From positions 7,254,001-7,318,000 of the forward strand of contig OZ316898.1 in assembly GCA_973895155.1 (NCBI GenBank): a stretch of 64,000 nt of DNA, given 5' to 3'. The DNA is from Marsupella aquatica (Eukaryota > Marchantiophyta). The translations under genes were made by a program, and so were the position numbers. Below, in pieces: positions 25,867 through 36,795 of this stretch. The notes beneath the pieces were generated by a model. That model had not been told where the DNA came from. It saw nothing but the letters and a program-made list of their open reading frames with translations, and ran no database searches. The stretch's first letter is position 1; each line of letters starts with the position of its first letter.

Positions 25867-26851
25867 CCCGCCACAAATTAGGGCCCAAGGGTGTGTACAT
25901 AGCTGCCAATATGACTGTCCTGCCTGTTGGGCTTCTACCCCAGAGTTGGATGACCGTTCTCTTGGATGTCGATTTTTGCATAGAGCACAATGTATCATCT
26001 GGAACCACTCGCCATCTTGCAGTGTGCCTGGCGATGTCACTTGTCCTGGCCTCCCAGACCCCACCACCGGTGCGTTTGGTGTCTACACATGTTTGGATCA
26101 CACGTTGTAGAGGAGCACTTGTCACACCGTATGCACAGACCAGAGTGCAATGACCTATAACTCAATGCTCTGACTTAAGCACCGCGGATATTTATGTAAA
26201 ATTTTGAAGTTTGAGCAATTTTGGGTGCAGGGTTTAGGATCCATAGTATATAACTTATCCTAATTTGGCTGCACTAAGTGGAATATCCTAATGTAAGAAT
26301 TAAGCAAGCTCTCTTTAAATTCTCCAATGAAAGACTGCTTTAACTTGGCCAACATTGTAACATTATATGACAGAATTAATGGGCCATGTGATAACCTGCA
26401 AACATCCCATACAGTCACGTATTCAAACTTATTTGTCTCACTATCATAGCCTATATAGGATGTATAAAGTACAACCCTCATCAGACTACTTGATCCCAAT
26501 CTTGTTGGAAAAATGCTTGTTTTTCATGTGATGACTATTGTATGTGATTCAAATGCATGAAATGTTGTTGCAGATCTTTTTTGGTGAATCATAGCCACGA
26601 AATTGAGGTGCTGGTGGAGCAATTGTACTAGGAGATCAGTTTTGTGTGTGGGCTCAACAAACCAAAAGTATGTCTGCCCTGCATCCTTGTGTGGCCATTG
26701 CAATTCATTGCAATATAAGTTGCCGTTGTACCTTAAATGCCAAATTTTACTTTCTGTGTTCAAGTCTGCTAAAATATATTGTCTGTAAAGTCTGCCAAAA
26801 TGTATTGCCTGTATTGTCTACTTAATTGTACTGTCTGTCTCATGCGTAGAT

Positions 26852-27535
26852 ATGGCACGCCCCAAAATTCCAGCAAAAAAGCGTGTGATAGAGGTGAGCA
26901 ACACAGGTGTACCTAGGCCACACGTTAGTAACTTCTCTGCAAGTCAGATTTTCCAGAAGGCAGCTCATTGTTGTGCCATTTGTGACGATCATGGTGGGAG
27001 CTTGGTCATCTGTGAGGGCCCTTGCATGAGGCATTTCCACCTCAACCCGGAGTCTCACCTTGCTACAGAAAACAATTGTCCAGGGGTGGGCCTCCCGTCA
27101 ACACACCAGGGAGACTGGATGTGCACTGATTGTTTGGAGAAGCAGGCTAAGTGTGCACAGTGTGGGAAGTTGGGTTCCTATGAGGGCCCTATTGATGCTG
27201 CACCGGATGTTAGGAAATGTCCAGACCATTTTTGTGTGAGGTTTTTCTGTTTTGAGTGTTTGCCTGCTCATGCCACAGCTTGCCCACTTCATAGGTGCAA
27301 GGCATGTGGTGAGCATGATGATGAGTACTGGGCTGACATAGTCCATTGTGCTAGGTGTCCCACTATGTGGCACTATCATTGCTTGAAAGATCATCAAGCA
27401 GAGGGTTATGCTTGTGACAGAGAAATCTATGATCACTCTGCACATGGTGTTGATCAATGGATATTTTATTGTCATCGCCATGCCATTGATCCTACCTCGC
27501 GCACTCCTATGAGAGATCACATATCTTGGCTGTGA
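26852..27535 (+). CDS. EDM2-like clustered PHD-finger protein encoded inside the CACTA element
   Basis: A single intact exon encodes 227 residues. Residues 41-94 form a PHD-type finger: CAIC, GG, VICEGPCMRHFH, then CTDC. Residues 101-147 continue CAQCGKLGSY, then Cys pairs and CPLH. Residues 149-210 form another finger with CKACG, HCARCPTMWHYHC and a final C.RH. The order CAICD..G.L..CEG.CMR.FH, CGKLGS, CP.H.C..C, C.RCP..YH..CL is that of the PHD block of plant EDM2 proteins. In Arabidopsis, EDM2 is a nuclear histone-mark reader that affects heterochromatin at transposons and polyadenylation of a resistance gene with an intronic transposon. The rest of EDM2 (methyltransferase-like region) is absent. 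No stops or frameshifts occur although the neighbouring transposase has several. The start ATG follows an apparent 'gtagat' and has no in-frame upstream alternative. The role here is inferred: perhaps chromatin targeting or counter-silencing. Confidence 0.85.
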   Translation: MARPKIPAKKRVIEVSNTGVPRPHVSNFSASQIFQKAAHCCAICDDHGGSLVICEGPCMRHFHLNPESHLATENNCPGVGLPSTHQGDWMCTDCLEKQAKCAQCGKLGSYEGPIDAAPDVRKCPDHFCVRFFCFECLPAHATACPLHRCKACGEHDDEYWADIVHCARCPTMWHYHCLKDHQAEGYACDREIYDHSAHGVDQWIFYCHRHAIDPTSRTPMRDHISWL

Positions 27536-28125
27536 AGCTGAACATTGTACATGCACAGGGCACCTGATGTGGATGTACTATTTTTTGGGGATTGCAGAGA
27601 TTCCAATTTTGAAAAGGAGTTGGGTAGGCAAGTTTGTATAGGCAGCACTTATCCTATGCTCTGGCGTCAGTGGTTGGGTACGTGCCTATAAAAACTTATC
27701 CTTACAAGCCTTCTTGGAAGTATTTAGGCTGAGTGGTCATTTTCACAAACACTCTCATTAGACTGCTAAATTAAAACAGGACTTCAAAGTTGTAAGCATA
27801 TAAATTATCAGGCATGCAATTAATCAAATTGCCCTATAAGTTTGTCATTGAATGTATCCTCCTTTACAACAAAATATGTATGTGCGGCCATGACAAGTTG
27901 GTTGCACTTCATTTCACCTTTGATATGGATTTCCTAGTATATCCTCAAACAATGTCCTGCATCGGTGTAGGTGCCTAGTACTTATTGTTCACATATCCCC
28001 TGTACCTATCAAAATTGGACTTGAGCAACAGTGGACCGGATCAACTTAAAAAGCAGGAATTTTGGTGTCCTTCTATTGGCAGGTGAACCCACTCTTCCAA
28101 TATTCACTCTGATCACGTAGGGTGT

Positions 28126-29004
28126 GTGTACATGGAGCCTGGGAAACGTAGAAAGTGTGACCACCCAACAGTGTTTACAGGGGTCAGAGCCATTTTGGTC
28201 CATGGCCAGCATGGGTTGACCAAAGTGCATTGGCCAACTGTACAGAAACAATTCTCTGAGATCCATGGCACTGTAGTGCAGGACATCACTCCAGAGACTG
28301 CACATGTTGTTGCAGGGACATGGCTATCAGTGATAAAGAAATGGTCATGGTCCTACATGAATTCTGCAATTACTGAGCGAGGCCTAAAAGTAGTTGAGGC
28401 CTCTTGGATCACAGATTCCATATAGCACATCAGATTGTACAGGATACTGAGCAATATGAACTGTGGGAGGATGAAGAAGCTACTGCATCAGCTTGGGCTG
28501 AACAAGAAGTCTGGGAAGCAAAGGCACGGCTTGCTGATGTCCAATATGGACCTGTACTCAACAAAGGACAAAGCTCAAGAAGGCTGAAGAGTATGTTGGC
28601 TGAGGAGATGAAGCACCAACCCCATTCTGAAAGGGTTGAGGATGGTTTTTGTGGAGGCAAGAATTGGAGAGGTTAAGTGCAAAGTGTACAAGTCCACAGT
28701 GCTTGACTTAGGTGGGACAGTGGAGGAGAATATAACAGAGGACAACACTCATGTCATTACTAAGTCATATCCCAAAGCCTGCCGCAAGTTTGGGAAGGGT
28801 GACATTCGCTTTTATATCATGTCCCATAATGTGTTTGTGGTTTCATATGCTTGGCTTGTGGAATCAGTAGCAGCTGGGAAGCGTCAAAACCCAATGGACT
28901 ATGATCTTTTTGAGGCCTGGCCATGGAAGGGTCAGGATCCTCACAGTGAAAACTATGTGACAACCAGTGAGGAAGAGGTTATTAGCGATTCTGAATCAGA
29001 GTGA
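28126..29004 (+). pseudogene. Tandem BRCT-domain gene of the CACTA element, with two frame breaks
   Basis: The first frame (28126-28425) reads as a BRCT domain: VFTGVRAILVHGQ at the start, then a GTVVQDITPETAHVV strand and GLKVVEASWITDSI, with the conserved Trp near the end. The second (28636-29004) reads as another: CKVYKSTVLDLGGTVEE, NTHVITKSYPKA, VVSYAWLVESVAAGKR and an acidic SDSESE tail. The linker (QYELWEDEEATASAWAEQ) is open in a different frame, so single-base shifts near 28425 and near 28640 are needed, or small unrecognised introns. BRCT pairs bind phosphopeptides or DNA ends in repair proteins; the second domain resembles the single BRCT of plant DNA polymerase lambda in its ending. 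An AATAAA at 29062 may be its polyadenylation signal. Confidence 0.65.
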
Positions 29005-29090
29005 GGAGTACGTAGTAGCATCAGTTTTGAGACAAGTTTTGTGTAGAAATCACATCTTTGAAATAAATGTGATATTTGAACTAACGTAGC

Positions 29091-29696
29091 TTGTTATGGT
29101 TGGTCGCAGTTGGACTTATTTTACTGTTGGCGGATTGTGGTTTCTTGCTGCCTGGGGGTGTCACTGTAAACTTACTGGGTGGGCTGAAATCTTGGCGGCA
29201 GACTTTGGTGGGTATGTTGCCTTTCCTACATCAACAGGCGCTATGTAGGCTCCTCCTCCAGGTTGCCACATGGCTGGCCACTGTTTGGACTCTCCTGCAT
29301 GGGTTGGTGTTGAAACATATTTCAACACCGCCTGAGGATGCAAGAGACGATGAATCTTATTTTTCAGCAGATGAAATTGAAGAGCAGAATGTTGTGGGGA
29401 CTTCCTTGTTGCCTGGTTTGCCAGATGATATAATGCTGTTGGATGTGTGGCCCAGAATTCTTCTGTGGTCAACCGCACAAGACATTTGCAAATATAGACT
29501 AATTAGCACACAATGGAGGGACTTGGTAGCTAGCTCCCCCCAGTGGAGGGCATTAGAACCACTTCTTGTAGGCACAGATCGAACCCCACCCTGGTATGCC
29601 CAGGGCATACTCCTTGATGACCTGATGTACATGCCAGTGTACCTCAGGTGTGACTACCATCGAGAACAGGGTGGGTATCCAGATGAACTCTGGTAA
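29091..29696 (+). CDS. F-box protein encoded inside the CACTA element
   Basis: The open frame has up to 201 codons and ends in TAA after DELW. Roughly residues 108-155 form an F-box: LPGLPDDIMLLDVWPRIL, then DICKYRLISTQWRDLV and PQWRAL, matching the LP.D...I...L...D....R.VS..W..L pattern. F-box proteins join SCF ubiquitin ligases through SKP1. The N-terminal 75 residues in this frame are strongly hydrophobic and may be intron or leader, since acceptor sites occur at about 29087 and 29107; the true start is uncertain. An acidic linker (PPEDARDDESYFSADEIEE) precedes the box. The substrate-binding part after the F-box is short (about 45 residues) and of no known type. It lies between the BRCT gene and the transposase on the same strand. 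Confidence 0.6.
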   Translation: MLWLVAVGLILLLADCGFLLPGGVTVNLLGGLKSWRQTLVGMLPFLHQQALCRLLLQVATWLATVWTLLHGLVLKHISTPPEDARDDESYFSADEIEEQNVVGTSLLPGLPDDIMLLDVWPRILLWSTAQDICKYRLISTQWRDLVASSPQWRALEPLLVGTDRTPPWYAQGILLDDLMYMPVYLRCDYHREQGGYPDELW

Positions 29697-30241
29697 TAAC
29701 GTGAGGAGATCTCATACTGCTCTCACACCAGGCACGTTTGTCTATGACTATAGGTGATTGGACTCTGATATGGTCATGGATGTACGTGCTTGGTTGGCCA
29801 TTGCAGACTGAGGCAATATAAGTGAGGACAGCGAAGGAGGTGACACCCTGAGACAGTTAGGAATTTTGTTACAGTGTGACCTGAGAATAGGTACACGATT
29901 CAGGAACCTTTCTTGTTTTTTTTGGTGGTTGTAGAAAGTCTATGCATGATTTATTACACCGTATCATGTCATATGTTTTGGTAGATAGTGTGAACATCGG
30001 AACACAACTAAACAAGAACTGTATTTCCACTTTCATAATGAAATGACAATTAAATCTGAGTGCCTGTGTTCTGAACTCTAAGATGGAGTCTAGAAGAATG
30101 TCCATAGGTCACCCTCCCCCTTGGACCCATCCAACATCTGCCAGGTTGCCTCTACATCATCCAATGAGGGTTTCCCAACACAACCAGAAGCTCTGGAATC
30201 GGGAACAGGCCAAAGTGGCACGGCCAGGTCCAAGTTCATGA

Positions 30242-33200
30242 ATGAGATGTCCTTGCACTCAATGCAATGGCTCCCACACCAGAGTCTTGAGGCAGATTCA
30301 TGGGCACTTGGCAATTCATGGGAGACACCCTCGTTGGCGTGTTACAAACGATCCGAATGAGGCTGATTCTTCAGATGAGGAATGGAGGGCTGACTTTGAG
30401 AATGCAAATAGTGCAAGGCGAGACCAGTGGTGGGTTGGCAGATGTGATGACTCAACTGGGTGGGTCCGAAGTCCTTCAGCAGCCTGCAGACGAAGGGATC
30501 AATGTTCAGCAAATGGTGCAGGATATTTTCCAGGACATGGATGCAATGCGGGGGGACATGGAAGATACAGAAGAGTTTGAGACCGCACCGGGTGATGACC
30601 ACGAGTCTTCAGATGAGTTTGAGATTGGGCAACAGGCTACAGCTGGAGAGGACACCATGTTTGGCTCCCCAACCAAAGTTCAGGAGGCCTTCAATCCGCT
30701 GTTCCCAGGAAGCAATTGTTCCAAATTAGGATTTGTGCTAATGTTTCTAAATATTTGTGGGAACCACAATGTGCCAAACATCTTTGTGTCCGAGGTTCTG
30801 GCCTTCTTGTAGAAAACAGTGCTGCCAGGAGGTAATCTAGTGCCAAAAAACATGTACGAGGCAAAGAGACTGATATCAAAACTTGGGCTGAACTATGAGT
30901 CAATACATGTCTGTCCTGATGGGCATGTTCTTTTCAAAAACGAACATCAGAAGAAGTTGACATGCCCTACATGTGGGAAGCACAGGTACCGGAACAATGG
31001 GAAGTCCAAGCAACCTGCAAAAGTACTCCGTCACTTTCCTATAATTCCCAGACAGTTGCAGCAAATGTTCAGGAGCCGTGCCATATCAGAGTTGATGACA
31101 TGGACAGCTAAGAACAAAAGTCGAGATGGGCTACAACGCCATGCTGGAGATTCAAAGCAATGGAAGTTGATTGATGATGCGTATCCTGAGTTTGCTAGAT
31201 TGACAAGGAATGTTAGGCTTGGGTTATCATTGGATGGGGTGAACCCATTTGGCGAGAAGAACAATGCCTACTCTTGTTGGCCTGTAACCCTTTTGAATTA
31301 CAACCTTCCCCCATGGTTGACTACAAAGCGGTTCTTTGTAATGTTGGCATTGTTGATTCCAGGGCCAGACAGTGCTGTTGCAGCCAATATAGATGTGTAT
31401 CTCGCTCCTCTAGTAGAGGAACTGAGAAAGCTATGGTACACTGGAGTGCTCACATATGATATGTTGCAGAGGATTGGTGAAGCCAATCCATTCTTGCTTA
31501 GAGCTATTGTAATGTTGACTATTGCAGATTACCCTGCCCATAGCATGATTGCAGGCCAGGTTGGGAAAGGATATTTAGCTTGCACAAGATGTGGCCCCCA
31601 TGTGACAAGTGATTATTCAAAGTCCTTGAAGTGTATCAAATACCTTGGTCACCGTCGATTTCTGCCCTCTGATCACCCTTACAGACGTAGACCCAATCTT
31701 ATAGCACATTTTAACAAGCGCACGGAGCTCCGCAATCCCCCACCTCGAGTGAAGAAGGAGCAAATAAGTTCTTGGGGGGCTGCCAAGGCACAGTATGATG
31801 CAGATGGAGGAGCAGAGGATGGAGTATGGGATCCTGCAAGGTTGTATGGTGTGAAACGACAGTCCATTTTGGACTTGCAGCTGGAGTATTGGCGAGTAAG
31901 CTCCTCTCCCCAACAACCCATATATGTGATTCAGTCAATTTAGTTGTTAGATTGTATGAAGTAGTATGTATGTATTATGAAGATTGAGATTTGCTCACTG
32001 CTTGATGTTTTGGAGTTGCAGGAGTTTGATCCAAACAAACATAATATTGATGTTATGCACATAGAGAAGAACATATGCGAGAGTCTACTCCAATTTTTGA
32101 GTGGAGAAAAGGACACGGGCTCTGTACGTATGGATCTACAGGACAGGGGTATTCGACCCCACCTTTGGCTTACAACACACCAGAGCAGGGCAAACATGTT
32201 TTTGAAGTACCAAGCACCATATTGTTGCACAGACACAGAGTGGCAGACCTTCTTATCAAGGCTGAGTTCACTCCGAGCTCCTACAGATTATGCTAGTGCA
32301 TTCAAGAGGCATGTGAAGGATAACAAATTCCAATTTGGTAGTATGAAAACCCATGACTACCATGTCATGATGCAACAAGTCCTGCCATTGTGCCTGAGGG
32401 GCCTCATGCAAGAGCCTGTGCGTAAAGTTATACTGCGTCTGAGTGATGTGTTCCGCAGAGTTTGTGTGAAGGTGTGGGATGCTGCACAGTTTCCCCAATT
32501 GAAGAAAGATGTGGCACTATTGTTGTGCGATCTTGAAATATATTTCCCGCCTGCATTCTTTGATGTAATGACTCATCTGCTCATCCATGTTGTGGAAGAA
32601 ATAGACCAGTACGGGCCGGTGACAGCACGCTGGTTGTACCCCCTGGAGCGGTACATGAAGTTGATGAAGGGTCATGTGCGATCTTACTATAGGCCAGAGG
32701 CAAGTATGGCTCGGGGTTATATAAAAGATGAAACTCTGGGCTACATCACAGAGTACCTAGCAGATTACGAGCATGTGACAAGACGAGTATGGAATTCTGA
32801 TGAAGAAGAAGGGGTGTCTGGGGAAGTCCTACAAGGTGCTGCAACCACAGTGAAGCTGACCATCAAAATTAGAGACTTGGCTCATCAGTACGTTCTAGAA
32901 AACACTGATGCAATGCAACCCTGGCTGGAGTGAGTACCTACTTTGGTCTCCCTGTATGTAACTTGTTTTCAATTTTCTTTGCTACCCTTGGTTTCTAACT
33001 TGCAGACATGTATAGAATGTGTACTCTGATTGCTAAATCCATGCACTTATATGTGTAGGGAGTACGAGGCACAAAAGGCTATTCAATCAAGCACGTCTGC
33101 CACATTCCCATGCATGTCAGAATGGCTGAGATGCACAATTTGAGAGCATCATGCAAGCCATCCTAATATGGATGCAGATGTCTATCTCTTGTCCAATCCT

Positions 33201-33827
33201 CCATGGTTGCTGGTAAAGTCTTACAAATGGATGGCAGCATATGGCAATCACTATAGAGTGAGAGATGAAACAACTTCCTCCAGGGTAACATATGATTGCG
33301 GGCTCATTTGTGTATTTCAGCATGAGAGCCCTGATGAAAGTAGAGGAGTGTTGCAGATGGGGTATGTAGGAGAACTAAGTGATATCTGGCTTCTTGACTA
33401 TGGAGCCACATCCACTCCTGTAATTTTGATGAAGGGTGAATGGGTAAGACAAGTGTGGCGTGGTAACAGGGCCAGTATGAAAAGAGACCGAGATGGCTTT
33501 GTGCTTGCCAATTTCAAGTCCAAGTTGCCCGAATGGGAGCAGCCTTTTGTGTATCCCAGTCAGGTGGAGCAGGCCTTCTTCTTGGATGTGGAAGAGAACC
33601 CAGGTTGGAGGGTAGTGTGTCATAAGCAACCCAGAAATTGTAGGGTAGAAGGGTCAAAGCTAGAGTTTCATTTAGATAGACATGATAGTGCATTTGAACA
33701 ACCACATACTGGAGACGTTGGTACTGTTCAGACAAGCACAGAGTATGTTCCTCTAACACGGGTGGATGCTTGGGAGGGTGAGGAGCCATTTGTAGAGGCT
33801 GAGCCTGACACCATGCGTATGCAATAA
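30242..33827 (+). pseudogene. Tnp2-type CACTA transposase (Transposase_21 + DUF4218 + DUF4216), disabled
   Basis: Exons run from about 30242 to 31895, 32022-32929 and 33059-33827; phases match at both introns (YWR|EFDP and WL(E)|EYEAQ). The N-terminus, MRCPCTQCNGS...IHGHL, is the transposase-associated zinc domain. Next come CPDGHVLF and CPTCGKHRYR, then the catalytic domain with LGLSLDGVNPFG, PGPDSAVAANIDVYL and IADYPAHSMIAGQ. HNIDVMHIEKNICESLL follows, then DUF4218 (MKTHDYHVMMQQ, FPPAFFDVMTHL, RWLYPLERYMK). DUF4216 ends it (MDADVYLLSNPPW, YGNHYRVRDET, PSQVEQAFF). Damage: a frameshift near 30420, TAG at 30810-30812 (CAG expected) and TGA at 33141-33143 (CGA expected). The protein would cut and join the TIRs; this copy cannot make it full length unless RNA-level correction occurs. 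Confidence 0.93.
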
Positions 33828-33837
33828 TGTTTGTCAT

Positions 33838-34080
33838 TGAATAGGATCATGGAAGAAGATGATGATGTGATGAGTGAGTCTGAAAAGCAAGCCATGATAC
33901 GTGCAGCATATGTTGATGAGAGGCTGGCAGCTTTGGGAGCTGAGCTCAGACAGGGATTTTCCACTTTGTAAGGGAACAATTATCATCCACAGAACCTATA
34001 CAGACTTTGCTCATTAATTGGAATGAATGTAGCTATGTTTACTAGAGTTGTTCAATGGATGTTGCTTTTGGATGGCATGC
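33838..34080. other. Spacer between transposase and second CACTA gene
   Basis: A short acidic open segment (MEEDDDVMSESEKQAMIRAAYVDERLAALGAEL cut into 33849-33971) follows the transposase stop. It may be a further exon of the transposase or the first exon of the next gene; splice phase could not be settled. Confidence 0.35.
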
Positions 34081-34082
34081 AG

Positions 34083-36218
34083 GCTCCCAGACAGGAGAAG
34101 TGTAGTGCAGAAAAGGGCTAGGCAAAGCATCAGTGACAGTGCAAGTGGACCTCGGCGACGCAGTGAGAGACTAGTAGTGAAGGACATTCCATCGATGGCA
34201 GATTCTGCAGATGATGGGCAAGATGTTGGGTCCGGTGTTTGATGATGTAGAGTACTATCCAAAGGAGGAGCCCGATGCAGATGATGAAGAATATGGGCAG
34301 GGCAAGCATACTGTCGTGGAGCCCAGAAAAATTGTGGTAATGAAGTGTTGAAGTAGTGTATCACAATAGTGATATGTTTGGCTCATGATGTGAGTGTGGC
34401 AAGTCAGAGGAAGATACTTCTTTTAGGTTTATTGTCCTTGCACATATGTTCTTGTAGGCTAAGAGAGGTGGACTTGCTGCTCGGGGTATGGGCCGTGGGC
34501 CTACAACAACATCTGGAGGGCGAAGCACAGTGCATTACATTGCACGTGGGTCCGGACCAGTGGGGCGTGCTGGGCACATACCACCTCCACCTCCAGGTAA
34601 AACCCAACAGAGCAGTGGGTATGGAACAACCACTGTTGGTGTAGGTGGTCACACTATTGTGTATGGAGCTGCACCACATGGTGGGCACATCCCACCCTCC
34701 TTTGCAAGTAGAGCAACAACACATACCCACAGCACAGGTGCAGGTCAGGTTAGAGCAACCCACGCAGTGAGGGGTACACTGTGGTGTATGGAGCACCACC
34801 AACACACAGTGCACCCTCTCAGGGGAGAGCAGCCCCACAAGTGGATGGGTATGGGCCACCACCACCTGTTGGGCACACTATTGTGTATGTTACGGGTCCA
34901 CCACCACCACACATTACACGGGGCCAAGGTAGACCAACAAATCAGAGTGAGCAGTTTGGAGCAACAGGAGACGATTGGAGATGTGAGTAGGGATTGCCCT
35001 TCAATTCTGGCATTTTTGTAAATTACTTTGGAAATTTATAAAGGGTATGCTAGTGTGATGTTAAAGACCTAATTAAAGTGCTTAATTATGTGAGTGCAGA
35101 TTCTGTCCATCCGGATTGGGGAGAGACTGACAAGGAGGTTTACTATGAACCTGAAGTAGAGGCAGGACAAGGGACAACTGTAGCCTATGGTTCTGAGAAA
35201 TGGCCAGAGCCTGATTGGTTGGCTGGTGGGGAAGATGTACAGGTAGTTGAGCCTGCCTCTTATCCACAGAGTGTCGGCAAAGCATCTGGTAAGTTACACT
35301 TATGAAACAATAAACAATACTTGGTTGGGAGATGGGCATTCTGTGAAGATGGTCACGTTGCAAGTTAGATTGCAATTGGTATCCACTATTTGACATATAC
35401 AAAGGTATTGATGTTACTATTGTATGATGTCACATGGATGTAGGATGATGCAGGGGGCATTAGAAGTCCACTAAAGGGTAGTACAAAAGTTCCAGCGAAT
35501 CCTAAACCTGCCACACCAAGCAGTACCATAGAAAGCAATGCAGGACCTGACAGAACCAAGAAAGGAGTAGTGGACATTGGGAGCAACCGTTGGGTGAACA
35601 GTGCATCTGCAGGGAAGAATCATTGGTTGGCTAATTTGAAAGGTGAAATATTGTGATGGCTGGATTTGAGTGTGGTGAATTTTGTGCAGCAGCATCCAAC
35701 AGATTGGCAACAAGTTGTTGACAATGTAGCCGCAAAATGGAAATATGTTGGCCATCCGGATGGAGTAGCCATGGAGTGTCTTCAGGCTCATGCAAAGACA
35801 ATTCTGAAGAATGAGAGGTGGAGGTTGCACGTGTTGTTTCAAGAAGGTGGAGAGGACCAAAGAATGCCTGCTCCCCCATTGACAGATCCTCTTCAATGGA
35901 GCAAGCTAGTCCATCACTTCTTGAGTGAATCCGGCAAGAGTAAGAGTTCCCAGATGGCATATGCACGTGGCAACGTTCAAAACCTTAACTTGACAGGAAG
36001 GAAAGGGAATGCTCCGATAGTAGAGCAGCTGGTAAGAATAATCATTGGATTGGCAGACCTAGCTTCTACAGTACTAGTGTATTTGAGTTTTTTTGTGTCC
36101 AAGCAAATAATGTGTGAAAATATGATGTATGCAGAAGGCACAAAATGGACAATCCCCTACAAAAGAAGAGGTGAGAGCTGAAGCAAGAAAACAAAAGCTT
36201 GTATGCTTGTATGCTTGA
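34083..36218 (+). pseudogene. TnpA-like second gene of the CACTA element, with frameshifts
   Basis: Exons are read at about 34083-34340, 34459-34990, 35097-35288, 35452-35642, 35690-36031 and 36135-36218. The last two join cleanly (IVEQL|KAQNGQSPTKEEVR) and end in TGA. The first exon is basic then acidic (GPRRRSERLVVKD ... EPDADDEEYGQ). The second is Gly/Pro/His-rich, with three copies of a G(H/Y)T(I/V)VYG.PP unit. The C-terminal exon (WLANLK, DWQQVVDNVAAKWKYVG, WSKLVHHFLSESGKSKSSQ, GNVQNLNLTGRK) matches the plant PTTA/En-Spm transposase pattern in which 'S..NK.NR....H..G' follows a helical domain. In En/Spm the second protein, TnpA, binds the subterminal repeats and antagonises silencing. 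Frameshifts near 34235 and 34770 break this copy. Confidence 0.65.
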
Positions 36219-36269
36219 GTTGACTATTAGTCATGGTTCTAGTGCTATGTGCAGGCTGCAATTGCCTAG

Positions 36270-36795
36270 ACTTTTGAGTCATTTTGGGTCATTAAGATAT
36301 GACCATGATATATTACATCGTGGTCCCCAATAAGACCAACCAGTCTAGCCCAATCTTAAGATTTTTAAGAATGATTAGTCATCTGTAGTCATCATCGGTC
36401 ACTAATGTGCCCATATACTCTAAACTTTTAAGACCAACTAGTCATAATCAGTCGCCTGTGTTTCGACATTGAACCATAGCACCAGTCATATATGCGAAAG
36501 GCTACTCTTCCTCACTGACTGTTTGTGACTAATTCATACCTTGTTTTGAGTCATGATACAAATGACTACAAAAGTAGTCATTTGTAAGACTACACCTTCT
36601 CCAAATCCCAAAATGCCCAAGTACAGATTTGGTCATTATTAGTCACAAAATGTGTCTTAAACCCTAGTCACATAGCTGACCACTCGATTTCAGTCAAATA
36701 AGACGCTATGTCAAAATTACGACTGGCTTGATACCACCCAAACTTTAGTCACAAGGAGTCATGGGCAGTCGTAAAACTTAGTCATAAAACACCCG
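36270..36795. repeat. Right subterminal repeats of the CACTA element
   Basis: About fifteen GTCAT/GTCAC-core motifs in both orientations fill half a kilobase, including GAGTCATTTTGGGTCATT, TTAGTCATCTGTAGTCATC, GGAGTCATGGGCAGTCG and TTAGTCATAAAAC. They mirror those at the left end and fit binding sites of the TnpA-like protein. Confidence 0.8.

Noticed and set aside
33375-33979. Several minus-strand frames inside the transposase
   Set aside because: They are antisense shadows of the DUF4216 exon.
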